Shown one piece after another: positions 1 through 11,800 of a stretch of 45,199 nt of DNA (its first letter is position 1; every line of letters begins with the position of its first letter). The position numbers and the translations under genes are program-made. The stretch is from Neelides folsomi (Eukaryota > Arthropoda > Collembola > Neelipleona > Neelidae), in NCBI GenBank assembly GCA_034687125.1, contig JAQGBZ010000461.1:1-45199 (forward strand), in the 5' to 3' direction. The notes under the pieces were generated by a model, which saw nothing but the letters and a program-made list of their open reading frames with translations, did no database searches and was not told where the DNA came from.

Positions 1-762
1 GGTGGTGTAAATTCCCTGGGCATTTTGTCTTTTCACCATGGTGAGGGTGGTGAGTTCATCATGGTGAGGGTGGTGAAGGTTTCCTGGTAAAGGTGATGAG
101 TTTCTTGGCATTGTGTTTTTTCACCATGATGAAGGTGGTGAGTTCCCTGGTGAATCCTGAACTCACAACGATTTTCCTGTTTTTATATAGAACTCACCAT
201 GGAGGGCCTGGTGAAAACTAGTGCACCATGGAGTCTCCATGGATAACATGGAGCTCAACATGGTGTTTTCATGGAGTTCACCATGGAAAATTGCCTCCAT
301 GGTGAAGGATATATTTACATGGAGTAACAGTCCATCACCATGGATAATGATTAGCTGGAGATGGGAAAATATACATTATTTCACCATGGTTAAAGCTAAT
401 ATTGCATGGAAAATCCATGGTTCACCATGGTGTGCCGAACTCGTAAATCCTAGCCTAGTGATTGTATGTGTAATGACGTAATGAGTAATTGTGTGGTAAC
501 TTTTAGATATGCAGTACTAGATGTGTGGTAGCTTGTATGTGTGTGGTACTCGATGTGTGGTAGATTGTATATGTGGTGTGTGGTAGTTTGTATGTGTGAT
601 TGTGTGGTAACTTGTAGTCGAGATAGGATATATAATGCATGGGTGTGTGTTGTGTGTGGTTGTGTGCTACCTTGTATGTGTGACTGTGTGCTAATTTGGT
701 GTGTGCTGTGTGGTAACTTGTAGTTGCCGTGAAATGGGTAAGATTAAAAAAATCCTTTCAAC
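1..762. repeat. Low-complexity last visible intron of fibrillin
   Basis: This stretch follows the donor site of the last fibrillin exon seen (763-867, minus strand), so it should be intron. Bases 30-430 hold about ten CCATGG palindromes, mostly inside CACCATGG or TCCATGG, with GGTGA/TCACC spacers. Bases 484-724 switch to a GT-rich degenerate minisatellite with recurring TGTGTGGTAACTTGTA-like units. The short open frames across both parts are made of the repeats and are not genes. Confidence 0.75.
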
Positions 763-2828
763 CTGTCCAATTCGATGATATCCCACAGGGCATCCGCAAA
801 CGAATCCGTCCGAACCGTGAGTTGAACATCCAAAAGCGCACGGGCTTCCAATGCATCCACCGCTCATCTGTCAGAAAAAGCTTTTTAAATATGAAAGGTC
901 GTGAATAAATAGAATGATTTGAAAATGTTAACTAATGACCTTTATAAAATATTATTAGAACATAAATTACGCTTACTTGAACACAAACTTGATTTAAATT
1001 ATCTTGCTGAAATCCTTCTGGGCATTGACATCTGAAACTACCTAAATAGATTAAAGACCAATTGTATTTTAATTTATAAGGTAAACAAAAACAATTATTA
1101 ATAAGGTCATTTATCCTTTGTGTAATTAATTAGTATTGCTTCATTACCAATTGTATTTTGACATCCTTCACTCGGTGTAGAACAAACACCTGGATTTTGA
1201 CACTCATCCACATCTACGCACTGATTATAGTAAAAATGCTGAGTAAAACCTATAAAGGACAAATATTATTAACCTAACATAATAATTTAGTCAAAATATA
1301 GCGTTCTTATGGGTTTATAAAATTATATGAAAAACATCTTTGTATTATAAAGATACCTTCAGGACACGCACAACGATATCCACCGATTGTATTCTGAGAA
1401 TAAGATTAGGAAAATCAATATATATGAAACATAACATTTTATAAGAATCCATTAAAGTGTAAAAGATCCTCATTTTCCGGACTGTGTAATTTGATCTACC
1501 TGACATCCGTGCTGACAACGTCCATCGTCTACGCATTCATCAGAGTCGAGGCACATTGTTCCCGTTGGGTCCAAAGTAAATCCACGAGGACAAACACATT
1601 TAAAGCTCCCCATTAAATTGACGCAAAAACCAGGTGGAGGGCATTTTCCTTCTTCTAAACACTCGTTGATATCTAAAGAAAGTTATTGTTTGTGATATTT
1701 CACTTCACTCTTTCACTATCCAAATTGTTTAAATCTTTACCTAAACATTTATCTCCAGATTCGGTGAAGCCTTTTGAACTATTGAAAGAAATATGTTTTA
1801 ATACTCATTTGATTACATTTTTAATTGATTTAAAGATTTTGGCTAAATACCATAAACATTGATAACTGCCTTGTGTATTCAAACACTCCTGTTGGCATCT
1901 ATAATTGAAATAAAATGGAAACATAAAAACCAATTATTCTGTGTGTGTGAAAGTGAAATATTATCAAAATAAATACCCATGAGATCCTGAAGAGCATTCG
2001 TCAATATCTCTACATGAAACTCCATCGCTGTTAAGAATAAATCCAGTGGGGCATTTACCTGAATAAAATGATTTTCGCGATTAAATTAAAACTTAAATTT
2101 TGCGCTATTTCAAATGCGTAATTAAATCAATAAGATTTGTTGTTATTATGATATTTACACAAAAATCCTCCGGCTGTATTATTACAAGAGTGTTGACAAA
2201 CTTTAGGAATCTGCTCGCATTCATCAACATCTGATTAAAATTAATTTAATTTAAAAAAAATGCTATGATGTTTAATCATCTTAATTAAAATTGAAATTCC
2301 AAATGATGTTAATTTACCTATACAGTGTGTACCACTCGCATCAGGTTTATATCCTTTATGACAAATACATCTAAAGGGATTCATGACATTAAAAATGTAA
2401 TTGTGTAATAAGTAAAATTGGCATAAATGTACCTGTATGATCCAAGTGTGTTGATACATGAACCATGTTTACATAGATCCATCGAGGATAATATTGAACA
2501 TTCGTCAATATCTGGTAAATAGAAAACAAATACACAAATTTTAATTTATTAAATTTTAATTAGCTTTAAATTGTCTAAAATAATTAAGATATATATGTAA
2601 GTACAATTTTATATTTTATTGTACCTGAACCGTCAACAGAATAACCAGCTTCCATACAAAGTTCCCTATAAGCTGGCGTTCCAGTTTTGGGGCATTTTTC
2701 GCATCCAGCTCCCCAAGCCGAACCCATTGTACAGCAACAATCCGCTTTTGTAGTCCGAGCCAACGATGATACTCTTGTTGAACATTGTCCATTAGTCAAA
2801 TTGCGGAAACAAAAACTTTGTCTTCGAT
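763..2828 (-). other. FBN: Fibrillin exons 66-77: TB7 and seven EGF
   Basis: Exons: 2625-2828, 2433-2511, 2318-2370, 2159-2230, 1977-2058, 1851-1898, 1741-1778, 1500-1672, 1357-1393, 1148-1249, 977-1041, 763-867. Exon 66 is TB7 with core [16 protein letters not shown]. Six calcium EGFs follow, among them DVDECEQIP and [16 protein letters not shown]. The last EGF (exon 77) begins [10 protein letters not shown] and ends GYHRIGQ, resembling the end of the vertebrate EGF array. It lacks the acidic calcium consensus. Its donor GTTGAA leads into an intron that leaves the window. Confidence 0.86.
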
Positions 2829-5800
2829 CTAAATCAAATTAATTATATGTTACATAATTCAAACATTTACAATGATAAATACAAGTGCTATGTAATGTTA
2901 AATGATGCCATTTTACCAATGCATTCACTGTATTCAGCATTTGGTTCAAATCCATCTTTACAGTCGCATCTATAAGATCCTTGAAGATTCTCACATTTTC
3001 CGCTTTTCCCGCAGAGATTCGGTTGCAAACATTCATTTATGTCAATACAATCATCATTTTCAGTCTTTTAAAAATTCGCAATAAAATGTTAAAAGTATGA
3101 TATATTGATTCAAAATTATGCAGATATACATAAAAACAATTTTACTTGTTTGTATCCTTCAGGACAAATGCACATGAAGCTGCCAATGAGATTCTTGCAA
3201 TTGAGATTCTTGAATTTGCATTCATTGTGAATTGAACATTCATCAAAATCATTACAATGTTTGCCATCAGGAGCCAAAGCAAAACCAGACGGACAGGAAC
3301 AACGGTATGAACCAATCAGATTTACACTATAAAAGATTAAAACAATTCATTTTGAAAAAGAATATTATTACTCCAATGTTCATTTACCATCTGAAAGCAC
3401 AGCCATGAGTTTTCTCCTTACATTCATCCAAATCTTCGCAAATTTGATTTTGACCAGGTGTAAATCCTGAAGGACATAAACATTCAAAACCTCCTTCAAC
3501 ATTTGAACAAGTTCCATTGTTTCCACAAATGTCTCGGTTTTTAGAACACTCGTCTTCGTCTAAGATCAACAAAATGTTATTAAATATAACATGTCTGTAA
3601 AAAAACATATTTTAAATTTGTAAAATACCTATACACTTTCGACCAGTAAGATCCAAGACGTATCCTTGCGGACAATCACACCGGAATGAACCTATAACAG
3701 AGATTGTATCAAAAATGGAATCCAAAAAAGATGTTTATTAACCATCAGTGTTAACACACTCGCCGCCTTGACATGCATCTGGCATAATTGCACATTCGTC
3801 CAAATCTTCCCCGTGATCACCTCTACCAATTCCATCAGGGCACAATTTGTTGAACTCTCCTAAAAATCAATGGAATTGGTGAATTTATTATAAAATTATT
3901 ATATGGCAAATTATACAAAATTAATAGTATTAGTATATGATAATTATTAATGCTACGAACGTGCTCCTTCTCTCGGGCATTGCTCACAAGAACTTCCCCA
4001 TCCTTTTCCACCAGTACAACAACAACTCATTTTAGTTGACGTTCCCGTTCTAGATTTAGTACAAATGCGTCGATTCCCATAAGAAAGTCCTAAATTATAA
4101 ATCATGGTTAAAGTTTTTCACTTGTAAGGTGAATACTCTACATTGAAAGATGATATATAAGTTAATACCTGTAAATTGAAATCCATCATAGCAGGTTTCT
4201 TGACGAAAATCAACACATTTCTTTCCATCTTCACTCAAGACAAAATTAGTTGGACATTGGCAAGTGAATCCGCCCTCTTTATTTAAACATGTTCCATCAC
4301 GGCAAAGATCAGAATTGAGACACTCGTCGATATCTGAAGAAAAATTTAGGTCGATTTAATTAGTATGAAAAGTAATTATAATATCTGTAAAATATATAAA
4401 AAAAATTAGAAAGCTTTGATACCTTTGCACAAAGTCCCCTCTGAGGATAATTCATAACCTTGAGGGCAGGAACAAATAAATGAACCTAAAATTTTTAAAA
4501 TTCATATATAGATTAATATATTAAGGCTGTGTTGAAATATCGATTCAAATTGTATTCTAGTTTAGACAAATATGAAAAAATAATGTATTACCCATCACAT
4601 TTTGACAGGATCCTGGTGGTGGACAAGTATTTGGAACCTTAAATTTTTTTAAAAAAAATACGAATAAAGCTAAGAATTAAAATGGAAATTTTAAAAGTGT
4701 AATTTTAATATACTTCTTCACACTCGTTGACGTCCCGACAATGAAGACCTCCTTGTGTCGACACATAGCCATCAGCACATTGACATGTAAATGACCCTTG
4801 ATCGAAACAATATATAATTAGCATTGTTAGTTAAATGGTTGATTTCATACTTAACGGATGAACTCTTCAAGTAAAATCATTATAAATTATAATATAACTT
4901 CATTTGTAGCTTACCAATTGTATTTCGGCATCTGCCGTTTCTGCATGTTGTGAATCCGTGGGATTGACATTCGTCAATGTCTTCACACTTACCAGTAATT
5001 CCAGGTTTAAAGCCAGGATTACATAAACTAAAAACAAACAACAATAATCTTATCCAATCTCAATTAATAAATTGGTTGCCTCACCATTTGTATGACCCTA
5101 AATTATTGATGCATGTTCCATTTTTACAAATGTTTCTTGCACACTCGTTGATATCCATACAAGAATCCTTTGTTGCATCAAATCCACTGGGGCTGTAAAA
5201 AATTACAATTATATATTTACATATATAAATATGTTTCAATATACCTTATGTATTGTATTAGATATAACATACACATGTATGCGATACTTATGTTAACTAC
5301 TTCATAATGTGATTGTAAATAAGATATGGGATTTAACTTTACCATGAGCATTGAAAACTGCCTTCAAAATTATTACAAGTTCCATATTGGCAAATTCCTT
5401 GTCTCTCTATGCACTCGTTCACATCTGTTTAATTCAATAATATTCCCATGTTAAATTGGCCTTTTCATTTATGTTAAATTAAATCTGAAAACAACCTAAG
5501 CATCCACGTTGACTGTGATCCAAACGATAACCATCGGGACATCGACCTTTAAGAAATAAAATCATTAAAACCCAATCCTATTACCTAAATAAAAATGAAT
5601 TACATTCGAATGATCCAGGAATATTGATACATTGGGCATTTCCAACACAAGGACTTGGAGTTCGGGAACATTCATTGTCATCTGAATAAATTTGAAAAAG
5701 AATAATATCAGATATTTATTTCACTGAGCTAAACTCTTAATGTCAATTACAATTACAAATACATAAATAGTTTTTAATTTTAATTTTTAGTCATTATAGG

Positions 5801-8800
5801 TAAGTAATATATAATAAGTTACCTATGCATGTATGCGATTGTTCATCATAAACAAATCCTCTAAAACATTCACAAGTGAAGGATGTTGGTGTATTGACGC
5901 ATATGCCGTTCCGACACATCTGAGGCATCAGAGCGCATTCGTCAATTGATTCGATTTTACCAGTCATTGGATTTACAACCTGGCCTGGTCTCAACCCACA
6001 GAGACTGTGATATTCAGCTACAAATTCAAGATAATCATCGATAATTGGTTTAATCGTTGATTGAATAAATCTTCTTACGAGAATTATTTATTGGACATGG
6101 GAAACATCCATCACCCCAACCAGCTCCCATTGAACAACAACAAAGCATCCGAGTTTGCTTTTGAGCCATTGGTTGACTACATGTTAGTGTAAAATTGTTA
6201 AATTCAATGTAACAAGGCTCCTTCCGCATATCGACACATTCTCCTATATAACAAATGAGTTATTTTAATTTTAAACCATTTTAACTATTCACCGACAATT
6301 GCCCCCCCCCCCCCCCCATACGACTATTGTCTTCCATGACAATTTCCCTCCTATGACAATTCCCTCCCCGTCAATTCCCCCCATCGACAATTTCCCCCAA
6401 TACGCTGATTTCCCTCCTATGACAATTCCCTCCCCGTCAATTCCCCCCATCGACAATTTCCCCCAATACGCTGATTTCCCTCCAATGGCAATTTCCATCC
6501 TTTGATAATTTCCATCTCAGCCAGTTTCCCTCGATTGAAATAATTAATAAATTTTAAATATTTATAAATAATATATTTGTAAAGAAGAAAGTTATTAGCA
6601 TAGAAATTCTACCCAGAGGATTGTATAATTCATAGAATAAATATTTATGTACTTTAAAATTATAAATATAATATATACATAATCAGGTAAATCCTTTTAA
6701 ATATTTTTCTATTATTTTTATTAATACACAAATTATAAATGTATAAATAAAATTAAGCTTTTTGTTTATTGGTAAGTAGGAGAATACTCATTTTAAATCT
6801 TATATTAGAGGCAGTCGAACGTTCTCTTAAAATATACACGTGATAAATAAAATATTTATAAATAAAATATTTATAAATATTTAAAATTTATAAATTATTT
6901 CAATCGAGGGAAACTGGCTGAAATGGAAATTATCATAGGAGGGAAATCAGCGTATTGGGGGAAATTGTCGATGGGGGAAATTGACGGGGAGGGAATTGTC
7001 ATAGGAGGGAAATTGTCATGGAGGGCAATAGTCGTATGGGGGGGGGGGGGCAATTATCTGGATACCCATTTTAACTTACTAACTAACCAAACCCTTTAAA
7101 AGGAATTAATGAATCAAACTTACGACCATTCGGCAAAAGCATATAGCCATCGGGGCATATACCTGAAACCATGTTAAAATTTTCATTATAACTAAGAAAA
7201 TACACCTTTTCTCATAAATAAATTAAAACTAATTATAGCTCACAGTGATAACCACCGTCGTCGTTAAAACAAGTCCCAACTCCACATGTATCAGGAGTCT
7301 CAATGCATTCGTTGATATCTAATTAAGATATTCAGATGTTAATTATTTTATTGTTATTAGTCTAAATGTAGTAAGCTCTTTGTTTACCAATGCACATAGC
7401 TTTGGAAGTATCAAGTCGATATCCAGGATCACAAGTACACCTTTACAACAAAATTGTATACATTTATAACAATATCCAATTATTTTTAAAATGGTGAATC
7501 AAATGACACTTTTGATGTTTAATGATAGACATGGAAAGTCGAAATAATTAAGTTATTTTAATGAAAATTACATGAAGCTGCCGAATGTATTTGTACATTT
7601 TCCGTTCGAGCAAATCAAAGAGTGTTCTGAGCATTCGTCAATGTCCTCAAGAACTACCTAGTCGGTATTCGTGTTGTTAAAAGAGAATTTTTGTACTTTT
7701 AAATAAAGTTTATTTAAAGAATAAATTGATTTTCAGTTCAACTAACCGTTTTTTCGTTTGGACGGAATCCTGAGCCACCAGGACACAAAGCATTGTGCTC
7801 ATCAGATCCAGATGTTGGACATAATTCACATAGTGGGCCCCAAGATGTTCCGACGGAACAACAACAAGAAGCTCGGGTCATGAGTTCACCAATAGGTTGG
7901 GCACATTCACGGCGACTGCCACTCAACAATCGACGAGATCTTGGGTCGTCCCCAGCGTCCAAATAACATTGACTCTTACGCTTATCTTAAAATTAATTTT
8001 TCCATTAAATTTTCTTATACATAGGTAATAATATACTATGGTATATGTATATTAATACGAATACATATATTTAATTAGTAGTATCGGAAAACTTACCGAC
8101 GCATGAATTCCCTGCTTCTGTTAATTCATAGTCGGGTGGACATTGACCTTTACATCAAATAATATTTGTTATAATAATAATGTTATAAATTAAATCAAAT
8201 TTTACTAAAAGTTCAAAGAGCACCTTTACAGTGTTTGATTACAAAAAAAGTAAACTGGAAAAATAAGTATTAGTATAATCAAAATAAAATTTTAATGTTG
8301 AAAATATTACATGTATAAGAACCCATATTGTTAATGCATGTTCCAAATTGACAAGAATGGGGATTTTCACACTCATTGATATCCGAACAATTTCCTAAAA
8401 GAATAAAAGATTTAAATTTAGTTATATAATATTTATGCTGGGACATTTTATGTTATTAGTTTGAATTTTAGAAAAATTACCCCCCGTTGGATCCAATTGA
8501 AATCCCTTATCACAAATGCATCTAATAAGAAGAATAATAATCATTAGTTGATTAAATTAAAAAAGCATTAGGACTTCCAGGTATACCTGAACATTCCCCA
8601 AATATTTTCACACCGACCAAATACGCATAAATACTGAAACATGGAGCATTCGTCGATGTCTTCAAATTAGACAAAATTAGAAAATTAATGTTTTTTTTAA
8701 ATATTCTTTCATAAATGCTCTATTGTATAGGATAAAATTCAATATTACCAACACACACATGATCATCGGTATCTTTGTTCATGAATCCCATATCACATTC

Positions 8801-11800
8801 GCAGCGGAAGGATCCTTCATTTCAAGATTAAACAATTTATGTAAACGATGAAACAAATAATAAGAAATATTCTAAAATATTAAATGTTACAATTACCCTG
8901 CGTGTTCAAACATTGTCCGTTTTCACAAAGATTTGGATTATTGGAACATTCGTCAAAATCAATGCATGTATAACCATCACCTTCAAACCCAGCGTCGCAT
9001 GCACACTGTAATGTAACGTAATGTTACAGTTTATAAAATTTGGCAAATATGTTTAAAAATATGTAAGGCTTTTGGATAAGAAAACTTTTATTAAAATACA
9101 AATTCAATATGAATAAATTTACCCTAAACGATCCATCTGTATTAATGCACTGAGCATCTTGATGACAGCCACCGTTATTCACCTATGAAATTCACGCTTT
9201 ATTATAAAATCCACAAAAATAAAATGCTCAGTGATTTTAAGTCTTTTACCTGACATTCATTGATATCTTTACATGTGGTTCCATCGCCAGAAAATCCTTC
9301 AGCACATTGACAATCGTATGATCCCTACACAAAAAAATAAACGTATAATGTAAAAAAAATGTATGCAAATATCGTGTATATTCAAAAGCTTTGTAAGTTT
9401 TTTTAATTAACCTCTGTGTTTATGCATTCTGCATTAAGAGCACACACATAATTTCCCATTAAGCATTCATCTTCGTCAGTACAGGAAGGGCCCAGTTCAG
9501 GTCTTACTGAAAATCCTTCGTCACATGTGCATCTAAATGAGCCCAAAGTGTTTTCGCAATGACCAAACTTCCCTCCACAAATGAGAGGATCGGCTCTACA
9601 TTCGTCATTGTCTAAAAGCATCATTTTACATATAATAACCTCTGATTTGGTATAAAGACTAGGTATAAGTATTTAATATAAATATATTGTATATTATTTA
9701 ATATTTAGATCCCACCGTACCCAAGCAAGTTGACCCATCTGGTGAAGGAGTTAAACCACTTGTGCTATAAAAGGAAATTTTTTTAATTTTTAAAAATCTA
9801 AAGTCAAGTTTGAATTGAATTGAATAATATCAAATGAAAATATAAATTACAAGATTAAATTAATGGGTATGTAACCATTCACAGCTGTAGCTCCCTGGTT
9901 GATTAGTGCAATTTCCTCCATTGCAAATTCGGGAATTTTTGCATTCATCAACATCTGAACAAGATTTCCCATCCATCAGTAGCATATATCCAATATTACA
10001 AGTACTATAAAAATGATTCCCGATTGGTTTTTTGTCTTTAAACAATGGCAAAATTTTTAATTGCTCATTTAAAAATGTTTTGAAATCTAATTACCAAGTA
10101 TAAGATCCTTTAGTATTTAAGCAAGTTTCTTGACATCCTCCATTGTTGATTTTGCATTCGTCAATGTCTGGATAATCAGTATTGAAATGTTAATTTGATA
10201 GGTTTTGTAAGGTTTTAAATTATTAAATAATAATGATAATAATGAAAATCATCCATGCCGAAGAAAGAATTGCATTATTAAATTCTATACCTTCACAGTG
10301 CGCTCTATTATTTCCAAAATGTTGATAGCCATCATTGCAAACACTAAAAATCAATTGAAAATTATTACATTGTATTAAAATAGTAAATTTTACCATTGGT
10401 AACTTGATAAAATGTTTTCGCATATTCCATTTGAACAAATTCCACCGTCTGAAATTGAATTTTCTGAACATTCATCAATGTCTTTGCATTCTTTTTGATC
10501 TGGGGTTAATTCCAATCCAGGAGGACATTCGCATCTGTAATTTATTAAATTCTACTTATTTATCACCAAAAAATAATGGTAGTTATAATTTTCCTACTTG
10601 TAACTTCCTGGAGTGTTTAGACATCTGCCACCTGAAATATTTTTATAAACTTTCACTTCCAATTGTTTTTTTAATATTGATGTTTAATATTGTTTTTTAA
10701 TAATGACTTTAGAGGTATTTAAGAAAAATTAAAAAATATACTGGAATGTAGTTAATATTTTACCTCGACATAGTCCAGGCGTTTTGCATTCATCGATATC
10801 TTAAATAATTAATTTAACAATGTTAATATTTTGTAAACAATAAAGTTTAACTTCCATTTGTTTAATGTTAAAATCTAACGGCTTTTTAAAAAATAAAATG
10901 TACCCATGCAAGTTTGCATCATCATTGTTGATTCAAAACCAGGTTGGCAATTACAAGAGAAGCCTCCAGGCGTGTTTTCACAGATTCCGTTTCCACAAAC
11001 TTTCCCCGCCATTATCAAACACTCGTCAATGTCTGAAAACAATTTACAGAACTTTCAAATCTTTAAATTGTTGAACAAAATTCAAATTACCAATGCATTT
11101 GATTCCATCGTCATCAAGAGCAAAGCCTTGATTGCAGCGACCTAAAACATTTATTCAGTCATTATTTATAAGCCTCAATTTCAGCTTAAAGTTATAATTT
11201 TCACATATAAATATTCTGTTTACATGAAAAAGATCCAATTGTATTTCTGCATCTTCCATTTTCACAAATTCTATGATAAAATATTTATATATTAGGCTTT
11301 AATCAAGCATTGCAGATGAAATCAAATAGCTGTTATTATATTTGTATATAGCTTAATTTACCCAGGAATGAGAGTGCATTCGTTGACATCTTTTCTCCCA
11401 GTTGATCCAATTCCACGAGGGCAAAGTTGAGCGAATGCTTCGCTTCCAGGCCTAGGACAATGAAGACATTCTCGACCCCAAGCTTTTCCAACCGTGCAGC
11501 AGCAATCAGATCTTAAGAAGTGTCCTTCAAGTGCTTTGGTGCAAGCGCCGTTCTTTGTTTGCAAAAAGCATAAATCTTCTCTTCGGTCTAAACATTTTGT
11601 TCCGCCTGCTTCAAGTTCCAGCCCAGGTGGACATCTAAAGTAGAATTTTAACTCACAAATTATTTTTTCCTTTTCATCATCATAACTTTCCAAAAATATT
11701 TCTACTTTAAACCTAAACCAGATATAACAAATGAAATAAATACAAACGGCTTACATACATGCAGTGAAAAGATCCTTCGGTGTTAACACAAGTTCCTCCG

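Noticed and set aside
221..723. Plus-strand open frames at the left end
   Set aside because: They follow the CCATGG and GT-rich repeats and have no protein character.
6289..6505. Open frames of 68-69 codons on both strands
   Set aside because: Produced by the 66 bp repeat, which has a length divisible by three; part of the foldback element.
8215..8245. Extra fibrillin exon near a CACCTTTACAG match
   Set aside because: Exon 42 joins exon 43 in phase with correct cysteine spacing, so no exon is needed there.
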